Below the pieces are notes generated by a model. It ran no database searches. It saw nothing but the letters and a program-made list of their open reading frames with translations, and had not been told where the DNA came from. 49,630 bases of DNA, taken from assembly GCA_012517205.1 (NCBI GenBank), contig JAAYVL010000158.1, forward strand, positions 1 to 49,630, in the 5' to 3' direction. This document shows positions 1-7,973 of the stretch, one piece after another. Each line of letters begins with the position of its first letter. Position 1 is the first letter of the stretch. Source of the stretch: Verrucomicrobiota bacterium. GTDB taxonomy: Bacteria > Verrucomicrobiota > Verrucomicrobiia > Limisphaerales > UBA8199. A program made the position numbers and the translations under genes.

Positions 1-288
1 CGGGGAACGGTGCGCCGCCGGGCGCACACGCCGAAGGGGGATTGGTAATAAGTTTCCGCGCCCAGACTGCCCGTGCGCGGAGCAGATAGTATTTTCATAA
101 TGTAGGTCCTCTCTATTGTTGTTCTAATTGTCTGTCTATTACGGGCCGGAGAGCGACTCCGCTTCCTGCCATTCCTTGGGCTGGAAGTTCCAGCCGCCCC
201 CACCCCAAGGGTCTGGAGGAAGGCTGGCGGGCGGGGTGCCTTCGCGCAAGGGCAATTTTTGGAGGTTCGCGATAGCGGGCGGGTGCAA

Positions 289-435
289 AGCGCCGCGTGG
301 GGGCACGCGGCCTACAGGGGGCGGGAGGGTGCGCGGGAGCCTGTGGGTTGCCGGGGGCGCGGTGCTGCGAGAGGGCATGGGGGCTGCCGCGGCGTGCTTC
401 CATTTCCCGTAGGCCGCGTGCCCTCACGCGGCGCT
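289..435. repeat. 27-bp imperfect inverted repeat with a 93-bp spacer
   Basis: The left arm at 289-315 and the right arm at 409-435 are reverse complements over 27 bases with one mismatch. The core GGGCACGCGGCCTAC (301-315) pairs perfectly with GTAGGCCGCGTGCCC (409-423). The spacer is G-rich and has no gene. The structure could fold in RNA as a long stem or be a small dispersed intergenic element. No second copy was noticed in this window. Confidence 0.7.
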
Positions 436-845
436 CGGGGGTCTTTCGTCCGGCGGTTGAGAAAAACATCTGCGCGTCCGCCCGGGTTGCCTGCGGCCAT
501 AGGGGCTTTTGTTCTCGGCGGCTGAGTTTCTGCAATGGCAAGCTCATCACTGCCGATCCTTTGCACGGCCAGCGCAAACTGGCCCGAAGGATCGGGCAAA
601 AGGGCGGCGACGATCTTCTTCTGAGCAAAGCTAACCAGTCCTATCTGAGCCCAGCAGCCCAAGCCTTGGGCGCACGGCCAGACAATCGCTCCGAAGCACT
701 TAATCCCGTCCCACCCGCAGCCTTAACCGCCCCGGCTTATGAGCGCCAAAACCAAAGACCCGGGCAAACGTGGTTGAGGCGGAAATTTGCGATGGCTTTT
801 GCCGGCAAACAGGCTTATCTTACGGGGCGGAGCCGGTGAGAAATG

Positions 846-866
846 GCGGAGCAGGCCGCTTTTTTT
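846..866 (+). terminator. Weak intrinsic-terminator-like hairpin
   Basis: GCGG (846-849) and CCGC (856-859) can pair around a six-base loop and are followed directly by seven T (860-866). The stem is only four base pairs, so it is weak. It would end any transcript that enters from the left before the hibernation factor gene. Confidence 0.25.
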
Positions 867-1064
867 CCCCGGAAGGACGCCGCAGACGGGACAAAACAGA
901 CCGTGCGCGGAACAAAAGCTTCCGCCGCAAGTGGCGTTCACGGGGCTGAAGTGGCTGAGAATGCTTGATTTCCGTGTGGGAAAACGGGCTGGCACGAAGT
1001 CCGCTTAGACCGGCAGGTAACGGCGCGGAAAAAATAAGCCGCGCCCAACGCAAAGGCATTACTT

Positions 1065-1505
1065 ATGAAGACCAATGTGAGCAGGTTGCAGCCACGCCGC
1101 GTCCGGGCGGCCAGCAGGATACCGGTCAGTCCCTGGCAGGAGGACTCGCAGAACATTCTCATCCGGGCGGATGGCGTGGAGCTGACCGACCAGTTGCGCG
1201 CCGCGGTCAGCCGGAAGATCGGCCGGGCCCGGCGGTACGCGCCGCGGGCCATGCGCGCGCGCGTGCAGTTGCACAAGGTGTGCGGCAATCCGTCTCCCGC
1301 GCAGTTTCGGGTGCGGGTGCATTACGAACTGCCGGGAAACGACTTGGTGGCCGAGCACACCGCCCATGACCCCCTCGCGGCGCTGGATATTGTGGCGGAT
1401 AAGATGGAGCGGCAGTTGCGGCGGCGAAAGACGGCGCGACTGGTTCGGCGGGTGCGGAGCCAGCGCCGGAAGGCGCACACAGGGATGCCGGGCCGCCGGG
1501 GGTAA
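1065..1505 (+). CDS. Ribosome hibernation promoting factor / RaiA family protein
   Basis: This 146-residue, very basic protein has the layout of the HPF/RaiA (sigma-54 modulation) family. An N-terminal beta-alpha-beta-beta-beta-alpha domain contains NILIRADGVELTDQLRAAV, then a strand with QLHKVCG and FRVRVHYELPG, and a helix DPLAALDIVADKMERQLRR. A short basic tail follows. It lacks the extra C-terminal dimerisation domain of long HPF, so it is the short form. Such proteins bind the 30S decoding and tRNA region and inactivate ribosomes in stationary phase or stress. The ATG at 1065 is preceded by AAGG about eight bases upstream. In many bacteria hpf lies beside rpoN; here rpoN is about 5 kb away and on the other strand. 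The N-terminal ~20 residues are an unusual basic extension. Confidence 0.85.
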   Translation: MKTNVSRLQPRRVRAASRIPVSPWQEDSQNILIRADGVELTDQLRAAVSRKIGRARRYAPRAMRARVQLHKVCGNPSPAQFRVRVHYELPGNDLVAEHTAHDPLAALDIVADKMERQLRRRKTARLVRRVRSQRRKAHTGMPGRRG

Positions 1506-1528
1506 ACGGAATGCGAAAGGGCGGCGGG

Positions 1529-2719
1529 ATGCGCGTGTTCATCCTGGGAACGGGAGCGACCGGGGGATTGCTGGCGCAATTGCTGCGGCGGCGGGGGCAC
1601 ACGGTCTGGTGCGGCGACCGCGACCCCGAGCGGGCGCGCCGGTTTGCGGGACACGCTTTTGAATGCCGCCAGGCCAATGGGCGGAGCCTGCGCTCGGTGG
1701 TGCGGGCCGCGCGCGGATGCCAGCTCCTGATCAACGCGGCGCCGGCGGTCTTTAACGAAACCATCATGCGGGCGGCGCTGCGGCTGCGGGTTCACTACCT
1801 GGACCTGGCATCGCATCTGTCGCGCAATCCGTTCAAGGCCGAGCAGCTTCGTTTCGAGGACGATTTTGCCCGCCGCGGGCGGCTGGGGTTGATCAACGCG
1901 GGCGTGGCTCCGGGCCTGACCAACCTGCTGGTGGCGGCCTGCGCGGATACGCTGGACGAGGTGGACCATGTCCGCATCCGGCTGTTTGAGGATCTCGAGA
2001 GCGACGCGCCCGTGTCCACCTGGTCGGCGGAGGTGGCGCATGACGAGGCGACTTCGCGGCCGCGGATTTATCGCGACGGGCGGTTTCAGCTGGCCCGGCG
2101 TTTCAGTGAGGCGGAGTGGTTTCGATTTCCGCGGCCCATTGGCAAGTCGCGGGTGGTGCTGGCGGCGCAGGATGAGGCGGCCACGCTGCCGCGCTTTATC
2201 GAGATGAACAACCTGGATGTAAAAATCGGGGGCAACGAGGTGGATCGGCTGCGGCGCTGGTATCGGCAGGGGAAACTGCGGGCGTCAGGGGAACGGGTGA
2301 ACGAGCGGTTTCCCGACACGGCAACGCCGGAGGAGGTATCCGAACTGATGCGGCAAGGCAAGCTGCAGAACGCGCGGTTCGCGGTCTGCGTGGTGGTGAG
2401 CGGACGGAAAGGAGCCCGGCAGGTGGAACGGCAGCGTTGCTGTGTGTTTCCAAGCCTTGCCTGCCTCCGGCGAGCCCGGATAGCGGGAACTCCGATTGCC
2501 TTTGCCACGGCTCAATGCGCGGCGGTGTTTGTAGAACACTTCCCGGGGCACCTGGCGGGGGTCTATCCGCCGGAAGCCCTGTCGGCCCGGGTGCGAGCCA
2601 AAATCCTGCGCGGCATGAGCCAGCGAGGGTTTCGCTTTCAGCGGAGCACGACGCGGCTGGCAACGGCGTCGGCGGGAGGGTGCCGGGACCGGGGGTCCGG
2701 TGCGGTTGAAACAAATTAA
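1529..2719 (+). CDS. Saccharopine dehydrogenase-like NAD(P)-binding oxidoreductase
   Basis: The product starts with a Rossmann fold, MRVFILGTGATGGLLAQ, with the G-x-G-x-x-G dinucleotide motif, then an acidic strand end (CGDRDPERARRF). The next section, LINAAPAVFNETIMRAAL and HYLDLAS, is typical of the saccharopine dehydrogenase/homospermidine-synthase-like fold. GLINAGVAPGLTNLLVA matches the start of the catalytic domain of that superfamily. The substrate cannot be told; lysine or polyamine metabolism are only possibilities. I chose the ATG at 1529 because a GGGCGGCGGG purine stretch precedes it. An in-frame ATG at 1511 would add six residues (MRKGGG). The gene follows the hibernation factor by 23 bases and may be co-transcribed with it. 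The last ~40 residues are Arg-rich and look less conserved. Confidence 0.75.
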   Translation: MRVFILGTGATGGLLAQLLRRRGHTVWCGDRDPERARRFAGHAFECRQANGRSLRSVVRAARGCQLLINAAPAVFNETIMRAALRLRVHYLDLASHLSRNPFKAEQLRFEDDFARRGRLGLINAGVAPGLTNLLVAACADTLDEVDHVRIRLFEDLESDAPVSTWSAEVAHDEATSRPRIYRDGRFQLARRFSEAEWFRFPRPIGKSRVVLAAQDEAATLPRFIEMNNLDVKIGGNEVDRLRRWYRQGKLRASGERVNERFPDTATPEEVSELMRQGKLQNARFAVCVVVSGRKGARQVERQRCCVFPSLACLRRARIAGTPIAFATAQCAAVFVEHFPGHLAGVYPPEALSARVRAKILRGMSQRGFRFQRSTTRLATASAGGCRDRGSGAVETN

Positions 2720-2741
2720 ACCGGCGCCGAAACCAAATGAA

Positions 2742-2818
2742 CCGCCCGGGCGGGCGGAATGGCAGGTGGGGAGGCGCGGGAGGAGCGGAAAATGGCGGAA
2801 AACAGCCCCGGCGCCGGG
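2742..2818. terminator. GC-rich hairpins after the dehydrogenase gene
   Basis: CCGCCC (2742-2747) pairs with GGGCGG (2752-2757) around a four-base loop just after the TAA at 2717-2719. A perfect 12-base palindrome CCCGGCGCCGGG lies at 2807-2818. Neither is followed by a T run, so factor-independent termination is uncertain. They occupy the 150-bp gap before the next gene. Confidence 0.35.
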
Positions 2819-2869
2819 TGGCACGGCATCCGCTAAAGAAAAGGCAACAACCACCGTAATGTTGCGGCC

Positions 2870-3295
2870 ATGAAAAAGAACCTTCTCGTTATTAGTGACG
2901 ATCCGGCCCGGCAGGACGCGCTCACGGCCCTGCTGGAGCGGGAAGGATACGGCGTGACGCGCGGCAAGACGGGCCGCCCGGCGGCGGCGCTGCTGGCCGC
3001 CCGTCCGGTGAACCTGGTCGTGGTGGATTTCACCACCGCGCCCAACGCATCCGGGCGCGCCGGGCACGCCAGCCGAACCCTGCAGGCTTTGACGGATGTT
3101 GACCCGTTCTTGCCGTTGCTGCTGTTGTGCAAAAGGGAAGACGAATTGGACGATCCCACGCAATTCATGGCCGATATGGTGTTGACGGATAAGGCCGCGA
3201 CGCCGGTGCTGCTGGACGCAATCGAGACGTTATTGTCAGAGAGTCTGCGGGAGCGGGCGCAACGCAAAGCCGGGCATGTGGCATTATTCCGATGA
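2870..3295 (+). CDS. Stand-alone, divergent response-regulator receiver protein
   Basis: The 141-residue protein is a single CheY-like receiver domain. It begins MKKNLLVISDDPARQDALTALL, with the acidic pair DD near residues 10-11. The expected phospho-acceptor Asp is in VVVDFT (about residue 53). The conserved Lys is in LTDKAA (about residue 107), where the usual Pro after Lys is replaced by Ala. The Thr/Ser switch position is not clear, so signalling may be atypical. There is no output domain. The gene ends 12 bases before a second receiver gene, and both precede a cation/proton antiporter gene. No cognate kinase is adjacent on this strand. Confidence 0.7.
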   Translation: MKKNLLVISDDPARQDALTALLEREGYGVTRGKTGRPAAALLAARPVNLVVVDFTTAPNASGRAGHASRTLQALTDVDPFLPLLLLCKREDELDDPTQFMADMVLTDKAATPVLLDAIETLLSESLRERAQRKAGHVALFR

Positions 3296-3307
3296 ACCAA
3301 ACTCTGA

Positions 3308-3928
3308 ATGCGTATGAAACGAAGATTATTGGTAGTGGATGATGATCTCTCGGTGCGGGAGGCCATGACGGAATTGCTGGCGGCCGAGGGGTATGAAGTG
3401 CTGGTGGCGCGCAACCGCGCCGAGGCGTTGGGCCATTTCCAACCCGGCCGGGTTGACCTCGTGGTGCTGGATGTGAACCTGGGGGCGGACGACGGGTGGG
3501 AGGTGTTTCAGAAGATGAGCGAGGTGGACCCGCTGGTGCCGACCGTGATCGTCACGGCGGAACACGGCCAGCAAGAGCGGGCGCGGGCGGCCGGAGTGGA
3601 AGCGCTCATCGAAAAACCGATTGATGTCCCGATCTTCCTGGAGATTGTCCGGGACTTGCTGACCGAGCCCGGCGCGCCCCCGCGGGAGCGCGTCTGCGGC
3701 AGCGAGGTTTATTGCCGTTACGTAGCCCAGCGCTACGAGACATTCCTTCGGCTGCTGCAGGAACGGGAAGGCGCCCCGATGAAGTTTTCCTCGGAACTGC
3801 AATTCCTGAACGGGATATTTTCATTGGCGGACGAGCGCCCGGACGACGAGGGGCCGTTGCGCGTGATCGGCGGGGCGTTCTGGGGCTGCGAACGCAAAAA
3901 AGGCTCGGACATCGGTTGTGGAGCCTGA
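3308..3928 (+). CDS. Response regulator receiver protein with uncharacterised C-terminal extension
   Basis: Residues about 4-120 form a canonical receiver domain. It has the acidic pocket VVDDD, the phospho-acceptor Asp in VVLDVNL (about residue 56), the switch Thr in VTAEH and the Lys in EKPID. The remaining ~85 residues (TEPGAPPRERVCG onward) show no DNA-binding helix-turn-helix or enzymatic motif that I recognise. The domain may relay a phosphoryl group or act through protein contact. The ATG at 3308 is followed by another at 3314; either is possible. The gene is 12 bases downstream of the divergent receiver and about 100 bases upstream of the antiporter. Confidence 0.8.
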   Translation: MRMKRRLLVVDDDLSVREAMTELLAAEGYEVLVARNRAEALGHFQPGRVDLVVLDVNLGADDGWEVFQKMSEVDPLVPTVIVTAEHGQQERARAAGVEALIEKPIDVPIFLEIVRDLLTEPGAPPRERVCGSEVYCRYVAQRYETFLRLLQEREGAPMKFSSELQFLNGIFSLADERPDDEGPLRVIGGAFWGCERKKGSDIGCGA

Positions 3929-4025
3929 CGAACGGCCGATAGCGGCAGACGCCCTGCCCCGCGGTCCGCGCGCGAGGGGAACCGGGCGGGCGGCCCAGGC
4001 GGAGGCCTGGAAAGGTTGAAATGGC

Positions 4026-6320
4026 GTGATTGGCTTCGATTTTATTCAGGACCTGGCGTTGGTGATGCTCATAGCGGCCGCCGCCGCCTGGGTTTGCCAG
4101 CGGATGGGCGTGCCGGGGGTGGTGGGATATATCACCGCGGGGATTCTGATTGGGCCGCTTGCGGGCCCCCACGCGCTGGTGTCGGATTCAGGGAGGATTC
4201 AATCACTGGCGCAGATCGGGCTGGTATTTTTGATCTTTAGCATCGGGCAAAGGGTGCGGCTGCAGCGGTTGAAGCGGGTCGGGTTGCCGCTGATACTGGC
4301 AACGGCAGGAATGGCCGCGCTGGTGCTGGTGGGCTGCCGGGCGCTGGGGGCGACCCTGGGATGGCCGGCCATGCACAGCCTGGTGCTGGCGGGAATGCTG
4401 ATGGTTTCGAGCACCGCCGTGCTGAGCAAGAGCCTGCGGCAGGCAAACGCAGTTCATAGCGGGTTCGGACAGACGGCGCTAACGGTGACGACGCTGGACG
4501 ATCTCGTTGCGGTGGGGATGCTGACGGTGCTGGCGTCGGTCGCGCAAGCGGGCCAAACCGGGGCGCTGCTGGTGTTCGGAAGCATTATTCAGCTCAAGGC
4601 GGTGATGGTGACGATGGCGATTGGAGCCTTGCTGCTGGTGCCGTCAGTGCTGAAGCGCCTGGGGCGGGGGATCGCGTCCGAGGTTCGTTCGCTGGTGGCC
4701 GTGGGGCTGCTGCTGGCGATGGCGCTGTTGTCGGCCCGGGCCGGATTTTCGGCGGCGCTGGGAGCGTTCTTGCTGGGCTCGATCATGTCGAGCACGGATC
4801 GGATCGGGCCGGTGGAGCGGGTGTTGGAGGGGATGTGCGAAGTATTGGCGCCGGTGTTTTTTGTAGCGATGGGGATGTTGTTCGAATTCAAGGCGCTGGC
4901 AACCACATGGCCGCTGCTGCTGGGCGTGTTCGGATTGGCGGTGGTTTGGCGCGCGGTGGCGGCGACGGCCGCGCTGTTGCTGGCGGGGCAACCGATAAAG
5001 GAAGCTTCCCGGGCGGCGATGTGCCTGACCCCCATCGGCGAGTTTTCCCTGATCATCGCGCTGACCGGCGTGCAGGGCGGCCTCGTGCCGGCGTCGTTTT
5101 ATGGGCTGGCGATCGGGGTTAGCCTGCTGACCGCGCTGACCACACCGATGCTGATCCGGAAATCGGAGGCGTTGAGTGAATATCTTGAGCAAAAGCAACC
5201 GGAGTTTTTGCGGCAGGGAATCGGGTTCTACCATGAATGGATCGAGCGGTTGAAGCACCGGCGGCAATCCAGCCTGTTGTGGAAGCTGGCGGCGCCGCAG
5301 TTGGTCCAGATGACCTGTTTAATCCTCTTTGTGTCCGGCCTGGTGATTTTCGCCAAACCGCTGTACCGGCTGGCGGAGAAATGGCTGGGAACGGACTGGC
5401 CGGCCGCCGGCGGTTTGCCGGGAGTTTGCTGGTTTGGATTTGGGCTGCTGTTGCTTGGGCCGCTGCTGGCGCTCTGGCGGAACGTGGAAACCGTGGCCCT
5501 GCTCTGCGCGGAGGCGGCGGCCGCGGGCCGGTCGAAGCGCGCGGAAGCGCAGTTCTTTTTTGAACGCCTGGTCAAGGGCGCGGCCCTGGTGGCGATCCTG
5601 GTTTGGCTGGCGGCGCTGTTTCCTTACGGCACGCTGCCGGCGTGGGAGGTGGCGGGATTGATGGCGGCGTTCCTGTTGGTGGGGGCGGTGTTCTGGCGCA
5701 AACTGATTCGTTTGCACAACCGCTTTGAAATGGAGTTGCGGACGCAGTTGGTGGATTCCCCCTTTGCGGAAGCGAACGGGTCCTGGGCGGGCTGGCCGAA
5801 GGGAAACGGCGAGGGAAAGCTCAACCTGGCCGAAAGCGTCATCGGCGAACATACGCGGGCGGTGGCGCGGGCGATTTCGGAATTGCCGCTGCGCCCCTTG
5901 TTTTCCTGCACCATTGCCAGCATCGAACGCCAGGGGATCGTGATTCCCAACCCCGGCGCCGCCACCATCCTGTATCCGAATGACAAAGTGCTGCTGCTGG
6001 GCCGGAATGAGGATTTGCGGCGGGCGGACCGCTGGCTAAGCCAGGAAGCCGAGGGAGCCGAAGCCGCCCACCGGGAGCCGCAACTGTCTGATTTAAGCCT
6101 CCAGCGGTTGACGGTGCCGGCGGTCTCGAGGCACATCGGCAAGGCGCTGGGCGAACTGCCGCTCAAGGCGCTGTTCGGCATTCAAATTGTGGGCATCGAA
6201 CGCGACCAGCAACTGGTGGTGAGCCCGGGACGATCGGAAGCGCTGCACGCGGGGGACCAACTGCTGATACTGGGCGCCCCGGAGCAGGTCAACGAGCTGG
6301 CGTTCTGGCTGTCCACCTGA
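4026..6320 (+). CDS. CPA2/KefB-type monovalent cation:proton antiporter with TrkA-C domains
   Basis: The 764-residue integral membrane protein has an N-terminal Na+/H+-exchanger domain of about 12 membrane segments (residues about 1-385). Family signatures include GVPGVVGYITAGILIGP, IGLVFLIFSIG and LTPIGEFSLIIAL. A second membrane section (about 425-570) follows. The C-terminus carries two TrkA-C-like regulatory domains: LFSCTIASIERQG to VLLLGR (about 620-660), and LFGIQIVGIER to QLLILGAP (about 715-755). I see no TrkA-N Rossmann domain, so NAD(H) gating as in KefB/KefC is not supported; this resembles the YbaL/RosB side of the family. The start is a GTG at 4026 with GGAAAGG upstream. It probably exports K+ or Na+ against protons. 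The two receiver genes just upstream may belong to the same unit. Confidence 0.85.
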   Translation: MIGFDFIQDLALVMLIAAAAAWVCQRMGVPGVVGYITAGILIGPLAGPHALVSDSGRIQSLAQIGLVFLIFSIGQRVRLQRLKRVGLPLILATAGMAALVLVGCRALGATLGWPAMHSLVLAGMLMVSSTAVLSKSLRQANAVHSGFGQTALTVTTLDDLVAVGMLTVLASVAQAGQTGALLVFGSIIQLKAVMVTMAIGALLLVPSVLKRLGRGIASEVRSLVAVGLLLAMALLSARAGFSAALGAFLLGSIMSSTDRIGPVERVLEGMCEVLAPVFFVAMGMLFEFKALATTWPLLLGVFGLAVVWRAVAATAALLLAGQPIKEASRAAMCLTPIGEFSLIIALTGVQGGLVPASFYGLAIGVSLLTALTTPMLIRKSEALSEYLEQKQPEFLRQGIGFYHEWIERLKHRRQSSLLWKLAAPQLVQMTCLILFVSGLVIFAKPLYRLAEKWLGTDWPAAGGLPGVCWFGFGLLLLGPLLALWRNVETVALLCAEAAAAGRSKRAEAQFFFERLVKGAALVAILVWLAALFPYGTLPAWEVAGLMAAFLLVGAVFWRKLIRLHNRFEMELRTQLVDSPFAEANGSWAGWPKGNGEGKLNLAESVIGEHTRAVARAISELPLRPLFSCTIASIERQGIVIPNPGAATILYPNDKVLLLGRNEDLRRADRWLSQEAEGAEAAHREPQLSDLSLQRLTVPAVSRHIGKALGELPLKALFGIQIVGIERDQQLVVSPGRSEALHAGDQLLILGAPEQVNELAFWLST

Positions 6321-6402
6321 GGAAAGGCAGGCGCCGGCGCCGCCGGCCCGCGCCCGCAATTCGGCCGGCGGGGCGGACGAGCGGCCAACCCGCAAGCGCG
6401 GG

Positions 6403-7902
6403 TCAGTAAACCTTGCGCAGATTGGAAGGCAGAATGTTCAGCTCGGTGCGGTACTTGGCCACGGTGCGGCGCGCAATCACAATGCCTTTTTCCTTGAGCA
6501 TCCGAACCACCTCCTGATCTGAAAGGGGCTTGGCGGAATCCTCGGCTTTGAAGATGTCCGCGATCATGTCCTTCACGCTGGTGTTGGACATGCCATCACC
6601 GCTGGCGGTCTGGATGCCGGCGGTGAAAAAGTATTTCATCTCGAAGATCCCCTGCGGCGTCTCCATGTATTTGCCGGAGACCGCCCGGCTGACGGTGGTT
6701 TCGTGGACGCCGACCACCTGCGCCACCTGCACCATCGTGAGCGGTTTGAGCCCGATCACGCCTTTGGCCATGAAATCGCGCTGCCGATTCACTATCTCGC
6801 GCGCGATGTTGAGAATGGTCTGCTGCCGTTGCTGCAGGCTCTTGATCAGAAACTTTCCGGCGCGGATTTTCTCGCGGATGTAATTCCGCACTTCGGCGGG
6901 ATTTCCCCGCTGCGCCATTAAATCCTTGTAGGTATTGCTGATGCGCAGGTGCGGGACATGCTCATTATTGGTCGTGACCTGATAATCGTCGCCCGATTTG
7001 CGCACGAATACTTCCGGCAGAATGTAGTGGTCGTCATCCGGCAAATAAGCCCGCCCCGGGCGCGGCTCAAGCTTGGCAATGCGCGCCAGCGCCGCCTGCA
7101 CCTCGTCCACCGATTGCCCGGTGCCGCGGGCAATCTCGGGGATGCGGCGTTTGCCGAGGGCCTCCATGAATTCGTTGATGATGCGATATTCCAGGGTGTT
7201 CTGCCGGCCCTGGCGCTCCAATTGCAGCCGCAGGCATTCCTGCAGATCGCGCGCGCCCACCCCCGGCGGCTCGAAGGTTTGAATCACTTTCAGCACCTCG
7301 ACGATCTGGTCCACCATCAACCCGGTGGCCCCGGCCAGTTCTTCCAGGGAGGCTTTCAGATAGCCATAGTCATCAATGTTGCCGATGAGCATTTCCGCAA
7401 TCGGCAACTGCTCCGGCGACAGCGCGGAATCACGCACCTGCTCCTGCAGAACCTCCTGCAGCGAGGTCTCTGCCACCAGCGAATCAAACATGAACTGCCG
7501 CTTCTCTTCGGCCTCGGCGGAGGTGCGAAGGGGGAGATTGGTCTGGGCAAAATGGTCGCGCCATTCCTGATCGAGTTGCGCCAACCGCTCGAATTCCGCT
7601 TCGAACGCATCCACCGGCCCCTCTGTGTCCTCGCCGGGGCCGGCATCGAAATCCGAGTCCGCCGACAACTCACCGGGTTCGCCGGCTTCGCCGGAGGCTT
7701 CAAGCTCCCGATCGTCCGCCTCCGCGGATTCAGCTTCGGCCGGCGAAACCTCTTCCAAGACCGGGTTTTGCTGCAATTCCTGCTCGACCAGCGCCTTGAG
7801 ATCCAGCACGGGCGCCTGCAAGAGGGCAAGCGACTGCTGCAATTGCGGCGCCAACACCTGCGATTGCACCAAACGCTGCGATAAATGAATGCCTTGTGGC
7901 AT
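6403..7902 (-). CDS. rpoN: RNA polymerase sigma-54 factor
   Basis: All parts of sigma-54 are present in 499 residues. The Gln/Leu-rich region I (QRLVQSQVLAPQLQQSLALL) binds activators and controls melting. A strongly acidic region II covers about 50-125. The core-binding domain follows. A helix-turn-helix with VAQVVGVHETTVSRAV reads the -12 element. The RpoN box ARRTVAKYR (residues 477-485) reads the -24 element, and the protein ends NILPSNLRKVY. The factor needs AAA+ activators and directs transcription from TGGCAC-N5-TTGC promoters. It converges with the antiporter gene, with an 82-bp gap. A large hybrid kinase gene lies 71 bases upstream on the same strand. Confidence 0.97.
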   Translation of the reverse strand: MPQGIHLSQRLVQSQVLAPQLQQSLALLQAPVLDLKALVEQELQQNPVLEEVSPAEAESAEADDRELEASGEAGEPGELSADSDFDAGPGEDTEGPVDAFEAEFERLAQLDQEWRDHFAQTNLPLRTSAEAEEKRQFMFDSLVAETSLQEVLQEQVRDSALSPEQLPIAEMLIGNIDDYGYLKASLEELAGATGLMVDQIVEVLKVIQTFEPPGVGARDLQECLRLQLERQGRQNTLEYRIINEFMEALGKRRIPEIARGTGQSVDEVQAALARIAKLEPRPGRAYLPDDDHYILPEVFVRKSGDDYQVTTNNEHVPHLRISNTYKDLMAQRGNPAEVRNYIREKIRAGKFLIKSLQQRQQTILNIAREIVNRQRDFMAKGVIGLKPLTMVQVAQVVGVHETTVSRAVSGKYMETPQGIFEMKYFFTAGIQTASGDGMSNTSVKDMIADIFKAEDSAKPLSDQEVVRMLKEKGIVIARRTVAKYRTELNILPSNLRKVY

Positions 7903-7973
7903 GGTGAGATTCTATTCCCCCCGGCCGCCGACACAAGCAAGAACTTGGCACGACTTTGGCTGTGGGAGGCGCC

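Larger units (their letters stand above)
1..1064. other. Gene-free leader region upstream of the hibernation factor gene
   Basis: No reading frame here looks like a real protein: the open frames are short, Arg/Pro/Gly-rich and overlap each other on both strands. The first 48 bases can be read as the tail of a protein ending GDW and a TAA, but other frames are open too, so this is not called. The region holds a long imperfect inverted repeat (289-435) and a small hairpin followed by seven T (846-866). A short frame on the minus strand (662 down to 312) reads plausibly at its N-terminus (about residues 1-60) but runs into the inverted repeat, so it may be a decayed or chance frame. Confidence 0.6.

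Noticed and set aside
990..1004. TGGCAC-N5-CCGC before the hibernation factor gene as a sigma-54 promoter
   Set aside because: The -12 element fails at two of four key bases, so the match is not better than chance.
7946..7960. TGGCAC-N5-TGGC, a sigma-54 promoter-like sequence
   Set aside because: It points along the plus strand into the antisense of the kinase gene, where no gene starts, and the -12 part has a mismatch in the essential element.
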